64,000 bases of DNA, from NCBI GenBank assembly GCA_003993805.1, contig RSEF01000031.1:54733835-54797834 (forward strand), read 5' to 3'. Source of the stretch: Himantopus leucocephalus (taxonomy: Eukaryota > Chordata > Aves > Charadriiformes > Recurvirostridae). Of the stretch, positions 1 through 13,100 are shown piece by piece. Made by a program: the position numbers and the translations under genes. A model generated the notes under the pieces. It did no database searches and was not told the DNA's origin. It worked only from the letters and a program-made list of their open reading frames with translations. Every line of letters begins with the position of its first letter. The stretch's first letter is position 1.

Positions 1-39
1 AGGTCCCTTCCAACCTCAACAATTCTATGATTCTATGAT
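1..39 (+). mobile_element. CR1 retrotransposon, 3' terminus (truncated by window edge)
   Basis: The window opens inside the 3' end of a CR1 non-LTR retrotransposon. The sense strand shows the conserved GGTCCCTTCCAACCTCAAC block, then two copies of the 8-bp ATTCTATG unit at 22-37, the tail typical of CR1 in place of poly(A). The element lies on the + strand and its body is to the left of the window. Most bird CR1 copies are 5'-truncated and inactive; whether this one is cannot be judged here. Confidence 0.93.
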
Positions 40-3000
40 CAGTACAAGAGAACACCCTTGTCCAGAAGGACATGCTTTAGAAATTAATTTCTTTGGCAGT
101 TATTCTTCACCTTCTTTGAGTCACAAGTACTGGGAGGTTTGTGAATAGAGATGTGTGCTTACCTGGGTTGTAAAGTCAAACTCACCTACGAACAAAAATG
201 CCACCAAGATGCACCAACATAGCAATTAGGTAGCATAACCTCAGTGTGTAAAATGGTTAGTGAGTACATGAATTTCAACTAAACTCAAAGGAACAATTAA
301 AAGTTTTGTATTTTGTCCCAGTAACTACAGCTAAGTGGTAATAGAGGTCTTTGATTTACCGCACAGAAAATTTAAAGTACTTAATCTTAAAGCTGTTGGA
401 AGGCTCTACAAGGTAAAAAGCCTCATGCCTCTTCATTCTCAAAGACCTCTGTTCTCCTTTTGAACATAGCTTGTTTCTCCAGAGAAGATTTTGAAGAGTT
501 TGTAAATGCTATGCTTCATGCTTTGTTGTGTGACACAATTTACTCACTTCTTAGCCACAAAACCCCCAGACTTAACCCCACAGTTCATTTTGTCACTACA
601 AAATCACTACAATATTTTAGTTAAGACCGAATAATTAAGTGCATGGTGAAAATGGAAGCGTTGCATGAACATCAGGCCAAAGAAAATTGTGTGTTCTTTC
701 GGAGAAATCTTTCTACTGTGGCTGAGCAAAATCTTAATGGAGGAAGGCAACAGCCGGTCACTTGTATCCTAAATCAAATATTAAATGTGAATGTTTACCA
801 TTATGAGTAAATAAGACTGTTATTTTCAGCATCTGCAGCCTAAGTCCTAAATCCCAAATGGTAAATTAAGAGCAATATTTTGACCTCACTGATATTTACT
901 CTAAAGAGCATCTAGGCAACAAGTATTGAAGCCAAATGTCTGATCTAGTTAAGCAAGCTGCTGCAGAGTAGTCAGTCTGTGCTTTGGAATGATCTTCGTG
1001 CAACTTCGTTAGGAAGGTCTGCCATGCTTTGTGGCTTTGGCAGTGCATGCGCTGAAAGGGATGGCGTGTCTGATCTCCGCTCCTAATCCTAGACTGAAAG
1101 TTCTTCCTCCATTGTGGGAGAGATCATGAGGCCAAGATGTGTTTTCAAGGCTGCTTTTACTTACGTCTGTATATGCTGCACTTAACTTTTTCAGGTCTTT
1201 TACAGTGGACTGCCAGGAGAGTAATGCTGCACTGGACGTTGTTTTGCATGCCAGTGTATATGTATTTTTATAACTTTTATTTCAATGGTGTTTTTAATGG
1301 AAATTATTTTTAATCCTGATACCATGGATCATCTTCTCATTTTTTTTTTAATTAATATCGGTGCCTGCAACTAGAAGTCAAATACATCTGCACTAAATTT
1401 TTTTTAAAACTTCATGTCCAGACCGAAGTATTAACAGGTATGCAGTTTTATATTGAAGTGTGAAATCCATCTCTGAATACTGAACTTTTTCCCTAAGTGA
1501 TCACACATCAGTCAAGAACTGTTGTTTGGATTTGCAGCATTTCTCTCAGCAACATATTATCTGTACAACCCTGCTATTTATAAAAAGACACCTCAGTAGA
1601 GTTTTGAGAGTACCTTTTTACAAACTCCTCAGTAGTAGGCCATTTCGCTTTGTTTTATGATGCTGCTAAGTATTTTTTGAAACCTGGCTTAAAATATCTT
1701 GTGCTTAAAATCAACCTTGTTCTCTTTTGCTCTGTTTGTTGTAACTCTGCCTCCCATATATGTTCTAAGCTTCAAGAATGCATATTTATAGTATTTTTGA
1801 TAAAAATGTAGAACAAAGAAAAATGCACCAAAAATTCTATTTTGTAAGTACAGTTCATACCCATGTCATGACGTGCCAACAAACAGTTTTTATTTTTCCT
1901 GTCTTCAATCCTTCCTTTGTCCTGTTGTTAACGATCTTGCGCGTTTTCCATATGTGAGGTTTTTCTAGGAAGAATACATATGGGGAAATACTCTGTAATA
2001 GCAATCACAGGAATCTTTGCCTAATGTTTCCGTCTTCCCATTTATGTGAGCAAAGATTAATGTAAAGACGCTAGTAAATAATTTAAGCCTAAAATTTCTC
2101 ATAAGGTAGACTTGTTACAAATTGCACAGGGAACATCCTCCAAGTTGTAAATATTTTACTCTAAATATGTCTCTTTGTTGCTGGGAACACACATAAATTC
2201 ATTGTTGTTGTTCTGTTAATAGTCTTTTTTTGTCTTTTTAAGTGAAAAGCACATAATACTTCCCACTCTAGAACAAACCTAAGAGCAAAAGACTCCGCTC
2301 CTTACATTTCAGTATTTGCCAAGTGGGAAAGACTGTGATGCTATTTATGTAAATTCTGGCTTCCTCTTACTGCTAAATTACTGTTAAAATACCATTTTTA
2401 TAGTTACAGCTTTACAAGTATTAAGACTGTCATGCTTCACAGTGAAGATGGTGTCAGGTGGTTGTTGCGTTATGTTGACCTGTCCTGACTGGTGGTGCAT
2501 CACATGCTGTTTCAAAACAAATTGTCTTGGTCTTGTTTGCTTTGTGCTTTAGAGGTTCATTGGGATCTGTGAACAGGAGAGCGCAGCACATGTTGGAAAA
2601 CCTGGGGAGTTGCTTTATTGTGGGTTGGGGTTTTGTGGGCATTTGGTGGTTGGTTTTTATTTTTTTTTTTTTCAAGTCGGTGTCAAGTTGGTACTTAGGT
2701 AGAATTACTACAAATAATAAACAACCTACAGTAACATCGCGTTCTTATTGTACGCTGTCGACTAAAGTGCCTAATTGTGGGTGGTCTCTAGCAGACATGC
2801 TTTAAATTTCTTGCCTGTACCTTTGTAGCTATTTTGCTGCATAATAGAAGGTTAACTTTTGGAAAGAACATGCAAGGACTGCTAGCCCCTAAAATGGGGT
2901 TTGCTATAAAATTATTGTTTCCTTACAGTTCTTGGCATGTAGAATGTTCATGTGTGTTTATGGGTTATTACACATTGGAGGCAAATAAGATTTTGAAGAG

Positions 3001-5100
3001 ATCTTTTCCATCCCTGTTACTTTAATGACAATCTAACAGCTTTTCCCACTGCCTGGCTGGTAATATAACACCCTACTGCCACCTGCGCGTTCCGTTTTCT
3101 TTTTTGTGACTGAGGGAAAGGACTCACGCGATTCTGAAAGGCTCGACTTTAACAAAGTTTTGTAGTGACACGCCGAGGGTTAACTTATGCCCCGGTTGGC
3201 ACACGGGTATCTTCAGCCAGGTACATAGTTCTGTGTGAGCTCAGGAAGGCTGCACTGAAGTTTACCGCATCCGTATGGATTTTGGGGCACAAAGAGTATA
3301 GAAGAGCTGGATTGTAACACGGCTGGCTGGCACCCAGCAAAGCGGCTCCAAAAGAAAAGGCACAAGTTACACCTACTGGTTTTGTGGGATGCTGTAAGGG
3401 TATTGAATAGTGAAGCCAACCTTACCTTTCAGCTGCTTCCCCACCTCGGAGAATGGCAGGAGCGGAAGGTGAAACCCGCCTGCTCTGGTTCAGTGGGGAA
3501 ATTAAACAAGTGAGGAAACAGCAGGTGCCTGCTCTTGAGTTAATTGTGCATTCTAAATGTGAAGTGCTTGTAAGTTGAGATGGTGTTGCTGATTCAAATC
3601 TACCAAAGGAAGCTTTCCTCCAAGGAAGGCTTATAAAAACATTCTGAGCTTTTAGCTCTAAAAAGTGGCTGTAGCAATCTGTACTGTATATAGTACACTG
3701 TTTGGGAAATCTTGCTCCAGTAAGCTTACTACACATCTCCTTACACTACGTGTAAGAAATTACATTGCTTTTTTTTACTGTAGAGCATTTAAGAAGCTGG
3801 TGTTGTCTTGCTTGGTGTTACCATGTATCAGGCAGCTTTTTATTAATGTGAAAATAGTAAGAATTGGTTTGTCATCTAAACACCCGAAGTCCTTTAACAT
3901 CAGTAAATTTTGTAAAGTGAAGCAAGATTATACTTTCTTATTCCCCATTCATTCTGTTGAAATGTTACAATTTAACTTTGTTTTTATAATGCATACATTA
4001 TTAAAATTAAATTTACATCTGTTAGTTGCTAATGGTAATACCACAGCAAATCTAAGAGAAACTGTGATACCTGCTGTATATCAACTGCCCCGTCAACTTC
4101 CTTGCCTTTGTAAAGCGTTGATCCACGTTAGACATCTAATGTCTGCTGCAGTGATGCTCATATGGTAATTTAGTATCCCTACATGTACTCTGCATGTCTT
4201 GCATTTGTGCACTGTGAAAGGATAGACTGTTTTGCAGTACTTACTCTAGGTTTAAAAAAAACTTCCATTATTTTATATAGTATTACCCATATCCAAAATA
4301 GGAAAACTTCTAAAGCCAAAGATCAATAAATATTTGTTGTCTATCAGTGTGATTTTTTTTTTCCTATTTTGTATTACACATCCCACTTGTTAACAAATTG
4401 TGCAAAATCTCCAGGTTTGCCAAAGAACATGTGGTAACCAGACTTTTTCTCAGTTTCTATACTAGCCTAAATGGTTTATCTTTTTTTAGAAATGATTGAG
4501 TAGACCATTTACCTCCTCCTTGTTTGGGGTGCAGCAGAACAAACAATTTTCTAGTATAAATGCAGATAATGTCTTAATCACATGAATAGCAGTTTACCCA
4601 CAAAGAACCACTTACAGGTTTGATATGAATGTTTTCATGTCTGAGAGTTTCAGAATTAAAGTTTGGGAACAATTTAACTTCCTGGGGGAAAAAGATCAGC
4701 TGTATACCATGGTGAGTGGGGGATATCCTGAGTTGCCCAGTACACTCACAGGGTTTATTACTTTTCTTCTTGACTGTTACTGTTCTTGATAGGAAACCAT
4801 TTAAAAATGGGTTGTATTTGCTGTCTTAAAAAAAAGAGGGGGAATGTGTTTAAAAACATATCACATGGTCTTTTCTATTTGTTTCATCCTAACTGCACTA
4901 AGAAGAAATATACTTAAAGTAATAACCTCTTGTAACAGTTGGTTTTTTTAATATGATTTTTTGAATATCAGGTTTGGTTGTGCATGGATTTTCTTTCCAT
5001 GTATGCAGCGTGTACAGATGAATGATGTCAGAACTGCTCAGATAGTTCTGCAACAGTAAAAAAAAATCCTTGAGAAAACAGCCTCCTTTAACCTACAACC
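40..5100. other. Unique non-coding sequence, no gene recognised
   Basis: I see no recognisable exon, RNA gene or repeat family here. The + strand becomes T- and G-rich from about 1.2 kb. Stretches such as 1240-1420 are AT-rich and 3'-UTR-like, and AATAAA-type hexamers recur, for example in the AT-rich stretch near 4325 followed by a TG/T-rich run. The longest clean open frame in the window, 167 codons at 3665-4168, lies here but has no recognisable domain and reads as T-rich chance sequence (Leu, Val, Phe and Ile rich). The block could be intron, long 3' UTR or intergenic DNA; nothing seen decides between them. Confidence 0.6.
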
Positions 5101-8100
5101 AAGTTGGTACCAAAGACCTCTTCAATTATAAAGGACAGTTTTGCAGAGTGAAAAAATGCCCCACAGTCCCTAGGAAGAGCCAGTCTTGATTTTTGAGGTG
5201 GGGATTTGATAGTGTAAAAGGCATTTGAGCTGTGGGATCCCCTCCTGCAAGTGGCCAACCAGTCTCAGATAATAGGGTGAGTTTAAAATCATGGTTAGGA
5301 GGAAGGTAATGAGCTATGGTGGGAGATTTGTGTCTCAGAAGCTGTCTCCACCTTCTGCTTCCTCCATGCAACCTGAAGTTTGAGACTGCCTTCAGACTCT
5401 ACAGTCCCCAAGAGTTTGCAGTAGAACATGTGTTTAGCCCACCATGTTCCCAGCAGTTTTTATAGTCGGTGCTTCCACTTTGGGAAATGTATTGCTGCTG
5501 GTTTGCTACTTCAAGTTAACCAGGGGGTGCCGAAACAGTGTAGGTTCTTCTCAAGATTTATTCTAGGCTATGTTTCTGTGCCCTACAAAGTTTGTTGTGT
5601 TTAACCTGCAAAAGCACTTCGGCTGGAGCCATGGTGGACACAGGCAGGCTATTTGGGCTGTTGACTCGAACAGCGTCTTTTCCACCTGTGAAGTGTTCAA
5701 GTGCTGCAGAGCTCAGACAATGGAGCAGCTGCCTGGAAAAAGCGTCCATCTTTTTGCTAGCCACAGCCCTAGTTGCCGTGAAGGTGTGTGCTCTGCCCTT
5801 CCAGCTCTTCATGTTCATCTGCTCTGCAGCTGCCGTGAAAGCCTTGGCGGCGTGCTCCTGGAATGGAAGCGAGCCTTTGATTTCAAGGGTTACATGAAGC
5901 CTTGCTGTTGAACCCACCAGGGTCACACTCTAAAACCCCACTGATTCAAAAGGTGTTTGGTGAGGAAAACTAGCAAAGCTGACCTCTGCGCATGTTTCAG
6001 TGTAATAGCCTAGGGACTATCCAACTTTTAAAAATGTTAATTTTGGCAGAGTATGTTCTGTGGTTGGGTAAGGCTCAGAAGTGTGCTCCAGCCAAGAGGG
6101 CAAGCATCAGGTACCTGTCCTGTGCTAGCTGGTCTGGGCAGGGCTGAGAAGATAATGAAGATGTTGCTGTTTTGATCTAGATTTTATGGAGAATTTTCAA
6201 AGAAGATACAAGAATTATTGTTTCTTGCCTGCTTAATAAGCAGGTTATTAACTGTTGGACTGCAGAAGGGATGCAGCAGAGACTGGGAGCTCCCTCTTTT
6301 GGAGGAATGTTCAGTTTCCCTCTAAATCTATACTAGAAAATAGGAATTAATTTGTTATACTTGTTCTGGAGCCAGTCCTGCAGTATTTTCTGCCTTTCAT
6401 AATATCTGAGTGTTTAAAGGCCTCTGTGAAACACTGTTTGTTGAGGGTTAGCGTTTTGCTCTCCATAGGGTGCAGTCGTGGTGGGTCTGGGCAAAAGGCA
6501 GCTCCTCAGCTCATGACGTGTGGAGCCACTATGTGATTGTGTCTCTCTTGAAAGCTGAAAGGAAAATAAAGCGTCCTTTCTGAGTTATGAGATTCGCAAG
6601 CTACTTTCAGTGATTTTTGATAACCAGCCCATGTTCTTCCCACTGGTCAAATTTGAAAGCAGTTTTTCAATGAGTGTAAAACTTGCATGATTTCCTGAAA
6701 TGCTCATTTTTATAGATGTGTGGAGTATAGTGTGAAGCAGTTGTGCACATGTCAGAAACTAAAAGAATACAGGCTCTTAGTTGGGCGTTAAATGTATCTG
6801 ATCTTTTAGGATCACAGATGACCAGTTGCCTCCCATTCATTTAGGTTTTATTGGGAATAGGACATACCTGCAAGTTTTGGTCCTGAAATCCCATTTTCTT
6901 CCTTGCGTGAGCACAAGCTCTTCCACTCCTATTCTGGTTTTGGTATCAGACCAATTAGAAGAGTAAAACATAAAATCTCCAGCCCAAACATCTGTATCTT
7001 GTCCAGGTTTCCAGTTGCCCTGTCCTCTTGGTCATAGAGTGGGATTGAGTGGTTACTGTCACCTCCAGGGGAGCACAAGCTCATGGAAGTGGGGAAGGGG
7101 ACACAGAGGGGGCACAGCAGAGTCGAGGAATTTGGGCTGCAGTTTACAGAATGAAAGGCAAAGGAAACATTTGATCTGGACAGGGATTTGTTGGCCACAG
7201 GGAAGTACAACGCGGTAATGTTGCAGCTCAATATGTGCTCCTAAAAACCATTTGGGAGGTGGGGAGTGAACGTCAAAACAAAAGGGGTGAGTGGGATATT
7301 GTGTTGTGTAGCGCAGGATGAGTGGGACCGATGCCACGAAAGTGCAGGGTGAGGTGTTGTGCTCTGTTGTTTTTCATGTGAAAAACTGGGAAAGCTGTGG
7401 AGGATTTAAGGGCTACAAAAATGACTTTTAGTAAGAAACGTAAGAAGACCTCTGCAGAGTATCAAGGGAAGATTCAGAGGTTAAAGTACCTTAATGTGGA
7501 GTAAAAATGGCATAGAAAAGGACTCTAATCTTAGAGGAAGACAGAACAGGAACCAGAGACTGGAACCTGACACTAGATAAATTACAATAGTAGAAAATGT
7601 GGTTTTAACAGAGAGAGTCACTAATTGCATTACAACCTGAACTGCTGAATTCTCCACTGGGTTGTCTTCAGACACCCTCTCTATAAGCTGCTATGGGTGA
7701 GCGAGTTACTGCTCTCAAAACAAGGATAATCCACAAAGAGTAAACGAGCCAGGGGAAAAACAACCAAACCAATGTTTAATTTAGGCTTGTTCTAAAAATT
7801 GGAATTTTGGAACTTTTGGATTGACACTGCTGTGGCAGGATTGCCACATGACTAGGAGGAGACACCAACTTAACATTTCTTTAACACATCTGAGACCTGG
7901 ACTATGTGTAGCCATTTTATTTATATTGCATGGGATTTAATGCCTTTGAAAAGTTGTAAGTGGTGAAAGAATTTAAAATGCAGTTTTGCTGGTATCTAGA
8001 AAAAAAGTAATGTAAATTTGAAAATAAAGAACTATAAAGAAATATAAATGTTCCATTCTGTCTTTCTAGAAGCATAATGATATCTTAGAAAAGAAAACTT

Positions 8101-8778
8101 TGCCTGGAAATTCTTTTTCTAAAAGATGCTGAATCTAATTCCATGTCAAGAGCGGAGTCAGAACATTGCCCTTACAAAGTTAGTAAGTCTTCAGCGCTTG
8201 AACCTTTTGTTGTTTTGTGAGTCTTACTTCTCAGCTAAAAATAGAGCAGATGAGTTCCTTAGGTAGATGAGCGATCAAGAACTGGCACTTAAATTTTAGT
8301 TGAAGTTTTGACTTTCCAAGCAGCAGAAGCTGTTAGCAGGAGGAGAGTTGCTGTTGCACTCGCTGGCTTCACGTCTGAGCTGGCAATTTAAGGTTCCACT
8401 TCTCTTAAATGCCTGGAGGTAAGAACCAGTTTGTTCTTTTCTTCTATGTATCATCATCATTATTATTAACCTTTGGGTGGCTATGTTGTTGAGACTTTTG
8501 TGCTGCTGTCAAGAAACTCTACTTTGGAGACGTATCCTCCCCCCTCCCCCTGCAACTCCATCTTTTCATCAGAACCTTGCTTGAGAAATGGATGTCTGAC
8601 GGTGGTAGTTCAAGCAAGCTGTGGTTGGTTTAGGGTATTTCGGTAGGAACTGAGCGGTTCCTTGTCTGTTATCAAAGTCTTCATAAGCTGGATTTGATAC
8701 TTTCTCCCTTAGTAGCATGTATATTCTGTTAAAATTTTTACACGTATGTACTGCTTTTTCTTTCGTATCTTAGTGTTC
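5101..8778. other. Unique non-coding sequence, no gene recognised
   Basis: No family-level coding signal is visible. Open frames on both strands near 5560-5926 and 6929-7337 overlap one another and look like chance frames in slightly GC-richer DNA. T and G exceed A and C on the + strand in sampled lines. A sequence ending GCCTGGAG followed by GTAAGAA at 8419 resembles a splice donor, but no partner acceptor or coding frame supports an exon. Confidence 0.55.
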
Positions 8779-9095
8779 ACGGTGGAGTCTGCTCTCTGGA
8801 GCAGCGTTTTCAGCCGAGGGCTGTTGTCAGCAGAGCAGCCTCCGCAGGTGCCGGCTGTGTCCCTATCTGGGGCTTTCGCCTTCGGCCAGCCCAGGCACGC
8901 GCTTGCCATCCCGTACTCCTGTCTCCTCCTCACCCACAGAGAGGGACACCAGACGAGTGCACTCCCCCGTGCATCTGTCGTCACAGATTTACCCATTACT
9001 GCTCACCCTCTATATATGGGTACAGACCGCGGCTGTGTTCCTGGTCTGTCTTCCCTTGACTGCAAGCCTGGTTCTTTCAACCCTCCCAGATGATC
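8779..9095. other. GC-richer block of unknown nature
   Basis: About 300 bases are distinctly more GC- and CpG-rich than the AT-rich flanks. Frames stay open on both strands (+ frame 8746-9093, - frame 8709-8996), as expected of GC-rich DNA, and neither translation resembles a family I know. It may be a decayed repeat, a GC-rich regulatory patch or an unannotated exon. Confidence 0.35.
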
Positions 9096-9418
9096 ACCTC
9101 CCAAGTGTTAATGAGACCGCCCTATTAATGTGTCTCACAAACAGCTTTGCCTCTTGTTTTGCAACCACTTTGCAACAGTGGTTCTTATCTGGATATTTGA
9201 TAATTCCCAGATCCTTTTACGCAGTACTGTCAAAAGACAATTATTCCCTATTTTTGTGTATATGCTTTTTCCTTTTTTTTATTAAGTACGTGGCACTTTG
9301 TTGTGTTTCTTTTTAAAAAAATATTAATTTTAGACCATATCTCCAATGTTACTTTAAACTCAAAGTAATTGTAACTTGTGTCTATTAGATTTACTGTGTT
9401 GTCTACGCAAACATACTG

Positions 9419-9486
9419 ATATCATACAATCATAGAACAGTTTGGGTTGGAAGGGGCCTTTAAAGGTCATCTAGTCCAACCCTGAG
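9419..9486 (-). mobile_element. CR1 retrotransposon 3'-end fragment
   Basis: The minus-strand CR1 3' terminus is readable in reverse complement. The + strand shows CATAGAA followed by TTTGGGTTGGAAGGGGCCTTTAAAGGTCATCTAGTCCAACC, split here as the tail (near 9425-9437) and the GGTTGGAAGGG and GGTCATCTAGTCC cores. Similarity stops near 9486, so only about 68 bases remain. The tail octamers are mutated (ATCATACAATCATAG), which points to an old copy. A CR1 reverse-transcriptase remnant in the same orientation begins about 225 bases to the right. Confidence 0.88.
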
Positions 9487-9711
9487 GATGCCAAGGAAAT
9501 TATTCAAGTGTATTTTCCTCATAGAAGTGCGCACGTACATGCATTATATTATGTTTACAGGTGTGTGTTTGTATATATAAACACTACACCTATTATATAC
9601 TCCCTGTCTAACAGTGAAGTACTCATAGTAGTTCTTGTGTGTCGTGTCCTAACTGGCACATACATGCTTCATAATCTTAATCCATATATTGTAGTCTGCT
9701 TATGAAAATTT
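9487..9711. other. AT-rich spacer between two CR1 remnants
   Basis: This AT-rich stretch has TATA- and TGTG-type runs (9548-9600) and no similarity to CR1 that I can see. It lies where the missing middle of a single minus-strand CR1 would be, so it may be an insertion, heavily decayed CR1 or ordinary flanking DNA between two independent copies. Confidence 0.4.
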
Positions 9712-10180
9712 CCTGCTGGATTGCCTCAAAGACCTTAATAAAGGCAAAACAGATAGCATCTCTTACTCTCCCCTTCCCAGTCAGGCCAGTTGTGTGAAAG
9801 AAGGAAATTAGATGGGTTTGACATGATCTGTCCTTGGCAGATCTGTGTTAGCTTTCATCATCGCTCCAGCCTCTCAGAGTTCACAAATTAATTAGGAACC
9901 TGTCTGGGGTTTTTGTCTGTGTATTGAAGTTAGCTCGGGTGTTTTAATAACCCCAGTTACCGCACGTTTTCTAAGGGTGGACGTCCTATTTCCCTTCCTC
10001 CAGCCCCAACAAACTCCTTGTCCTCCATGAGCTTTTTGGGGCTGGTCAATAATTGTGTGGCGACAATTTTGGCCAGTGCATTAAGTATGCCAGTGACCTT
10101 CCTCAAGCACTCCTGACTAAATGCATCCAACTTTTCTTCATATTCGGTAGTCTCTTCTTTCTGTATCCTGGCCTGCCATT
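9712..10180 (-). pseudogene. Decayed CR1 LINE reverse-transcriptase (ORF2) fragment
   Basis: On the minus strand the reverse complement of about 9712-9870 translates to a degraded core containing SAKDRSCQTHLISF, then TGL, a degenerate D-A-I segment and a KVFEAI stretch. This aligns with the CR1/jockey-clade reverse-transcriptase pattern (SCQTNLISFYD...TGLVD.G.AVDV.Y.DFSKAFD). In-frame stops are present just upstream. The + strand at 9895-9945 and 10015-10150 (ATTGAAGTTAG; TCCTCCATGAGC; GCATCCAACTTTTCTTCATATTC) also follows the antisense of CR1 ORF2 as I know it from other amniotes. The catalytic YXDD region is not recognisable. This is a dead fossil. It may belong to the same insertion as the tail at 9419-9486. 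Confidence 0.75.
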
Positions 10181-13100
10181 GTGAAAAAATAACAAAAAAG
10201 TTAAGGAGCATTCCAGCAGCTTATTTGTTTAATTTCCCTATTAAGTAATAGACAGCTATTGATTTTCCTTCTTGTTTCCTTTATCCCTTAGATATTCTTA
10301 GCTTTCTTGGTTTTGTCCCTGTCTGCCTGTTGTAGATTTTTATTTGAATGCGTCCTCTTATTTGTGTGCTGCTGTTTGGATGTTTTTGTTCTGAGTTTGG
10401 GTACGAAAGAAATGCGGCTTTCTTCTTGGTCTGGTTCCTTTTCTCCTTCCATGGGACCATTATTTATCACCTCTCTCTACTCCCATTAGAGAAGTCACTT
10501 CTCCTATACATTTTAGAGAAGGAGCTGTTGCAAGTGTTGAAACGTACTTAACTCACCCTGCAGCATAAATTTATCCTGTTGGGAAAGTGTGTAAAGTCCA
10601 GCTCTGCTGCCTTTCGTAAAAACCTCCAGTTTCTGTCAGCTCCGCAAGTTCCTGACATTGGCATCTGTACAAAACGAAGTTATTCTGAACTCACAGGAAA
10701 AGTATTCTTGTTACGGAGTTAATAGTTGCTTTCAGTGGGATCATCTTTATTTTTACCAGAGTTTTGATCACTATGGTGCTTTCCATCTGCGTTCTCTTAA
10801 CTTCCCAATCAGCACAAAAAAACTTGTAGGTATTTTCTCTCCATTGCGGAGCTGTAGCAACAAAGGAAGTAGCCTTCTGAGGGAGGCATTAGATAGGGAT
10901 AAATACACCCAAAGTCAGCTGTTGATGTCTCTGATGCAGACCTATGTTAAACAGAGCAGCTCTTCAGCAGGGCAGGAAGAAGTGCCCTGAAAGTCGGCTT
11001 ATTTGCTTAAGTGGATTTAGTAGTATTTCTGCTTTTTAACAAAAAAATTAGGTTATGTTAACATCACTTTGAAATGCTGAGACGTAGGTTTTGAAGTGCT
11101 CAGGGCATGTGCTGCTTTATATAAAATATCTTCAAATTTTATCTGGTCTCTGCAATCCTGTTTTGACTTCCACCTTCTGTTTCTTTTGATTCAACTGCAT
11201 GAAAGTGTAAAGGGTTTATTTTTCCCAAGCTTTTTGCTGGGAAAGGGATATTGTATCTGAGCAAATAACTACACTAAGCCTTTCTCGTACAAATGTTTCA
11301 TATACTTAATAAAAAATGGAATTGTCAAAACACTGAAAGAAATTTTGTCTGCTGGTGGTTATGTCTTTCAAAGTGTGCTCTGCTGTGGATGAAAGTGCAA
11401 CTGGTAGAGACTCAACATATTTATTTACTGGTGGCTCCATCGTTCTATACTCAAACAAAAATGCCAGGTGGCAGCATCAGTGTAAAAATACTGGATTTTA
11501 GAAGCAGCATCGAGGGAGCATATTTTGGTTATAAGAAATTCGGAGACTGAAGAATACGAGTGCATTGGGGGTAAGTTACTGATGAAGTGAAGAGGATGAG
11601 AGAGGTGGACTTACGCTCACCCGCTGAAGTATCTGCAACCACAACCTTAGTGTCCTGATTTTTCTGCAAAGACTTTGGCATGAGAAAAGTCCTTGGGACA
11701 TGAGCAAATCTTGCCCAGGCACTTCACTTGGGCCAATATGTCCCCTGCGGGACCTGACTCCCTGTCCTCCATGAGGCTTTTCATAGACTTTCTCCCCAAA
11801 AGTTCTCCCCGCCTTTCTGTGGCATACTCAGTTTTGAGGACCTCGTGTGGTTTCATGCAGTGAAGGCAAGAAAAAATAAGGCAGAGCTGTGAAATTATCT
11901 AATATTGACTTTTAAACTCTCTTTTGGAATTACTTGACTAGGTTTCGTGGTTGCAGTGTCCCTTGAGCCTGTCTGCTACCTAGTGTAGGATGAAGTGCAA
12001 GGGAGGAAGGGAGCGGTAGAAGCTGAATGCTGAAAAATGGCTGCTGCTGGTGCATGTGAAAAATGATGACTATGCAAATGACCTTTCCTTTAGGAAATTT
12101 TAAAATAATGAAATCACTTTAATATACTTTTAGCAGGTCATTCAATTAAAAGGGTTTTAAAATTAAGTTTCCGCTGCTGAACAAACAAAATTGCAATGAA
12201 TCTGAATTAGCAATGTAAACAGTTTGTTTAGTGGGTAAATACTAGACCACTGTGTGGTTAGAAACATGGAGAGGGAGTTTTACAGGGCAAAGTGTTCAAG
12301 CCTGTCTGCCTTAAGGTGAGCTCTTAAATCCGTACGGAGGCCCTGGTCTTGTTTTGCTATACTGGTGACTTTTAAACTTGGCCGTGTATCTACCTGGCTG
12401 AGCAGAAGGAAATTGATACTGGATTTAGATGTAGCAGCGTTAGGCACAGTGCAACTTACAGTTGAATTCTCCTCTATTTTTCCCCATGAAAAGTCACCCC
12501 TTAGTGGAGGGCTGGACACTGCCCCGAGGATGGGGAGCAATCCGGGATGCAGCAGGTTCCCCTCCGAAGTCCTGGGCAGAGATGGGGTCATAGGACGAGA
12601 CTCACCGCATTTGCGGGAGAGTTATTTCATTTCTCCTCGTTCCTGCAGCACAGGTGGTTCCCTTTCACAGGGCTGGTTTTAAACTCTTCAGATACCTGAA
12701 GAATGTTGTTTTGCTTACTTTTGCCTGTATTTTCTTTTTTTATGCAATCTTCTGCAGGATTGCTGCTCTAGTCCTGCTTCATCCCATGCTTTTTCTTGTA
12801 CTTTGAGTAAACTAGCATGTTCTGACAGCAGTTTCCTCTCAACCTATATTTCACTGTTAAACGTATATATAACAAACTGTGGAAGGTTTGTAAGGGAATC
12901 TGGGCACTGATGCTTACTTAGTTCCTGCTGAATCAAAAGGGATAGATTTATATTAATTTGAAAAAGGGAGGAAACTTTAATTGAAGTCTTTGCAATTTAG
13001 TGGCTAGGTTGTTGTGTTGTTTGATGCAAAATATAGTTCCAAAATTAGTGTGAAATACTGGTTTTAAACTCACTTGTGAAAGCCAAGAGTAAGCACATTT

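Noticed and set aside
10181..10560. Extension of the CR1 reverse-transcriptase fossil further right
   Set aside because: Beyond about 10180 I could no longer follow CR1 ORF2 in any minus-strand frame, so the boundary was set there.
12280..12450. Possible old reptile/bird repeat (TAAATCC.TACGGAGGCCCTGGTC segment)
   Set aside because: A short resemblance to a known dispersed sequence, but the rest of the alignment does not continue in order.
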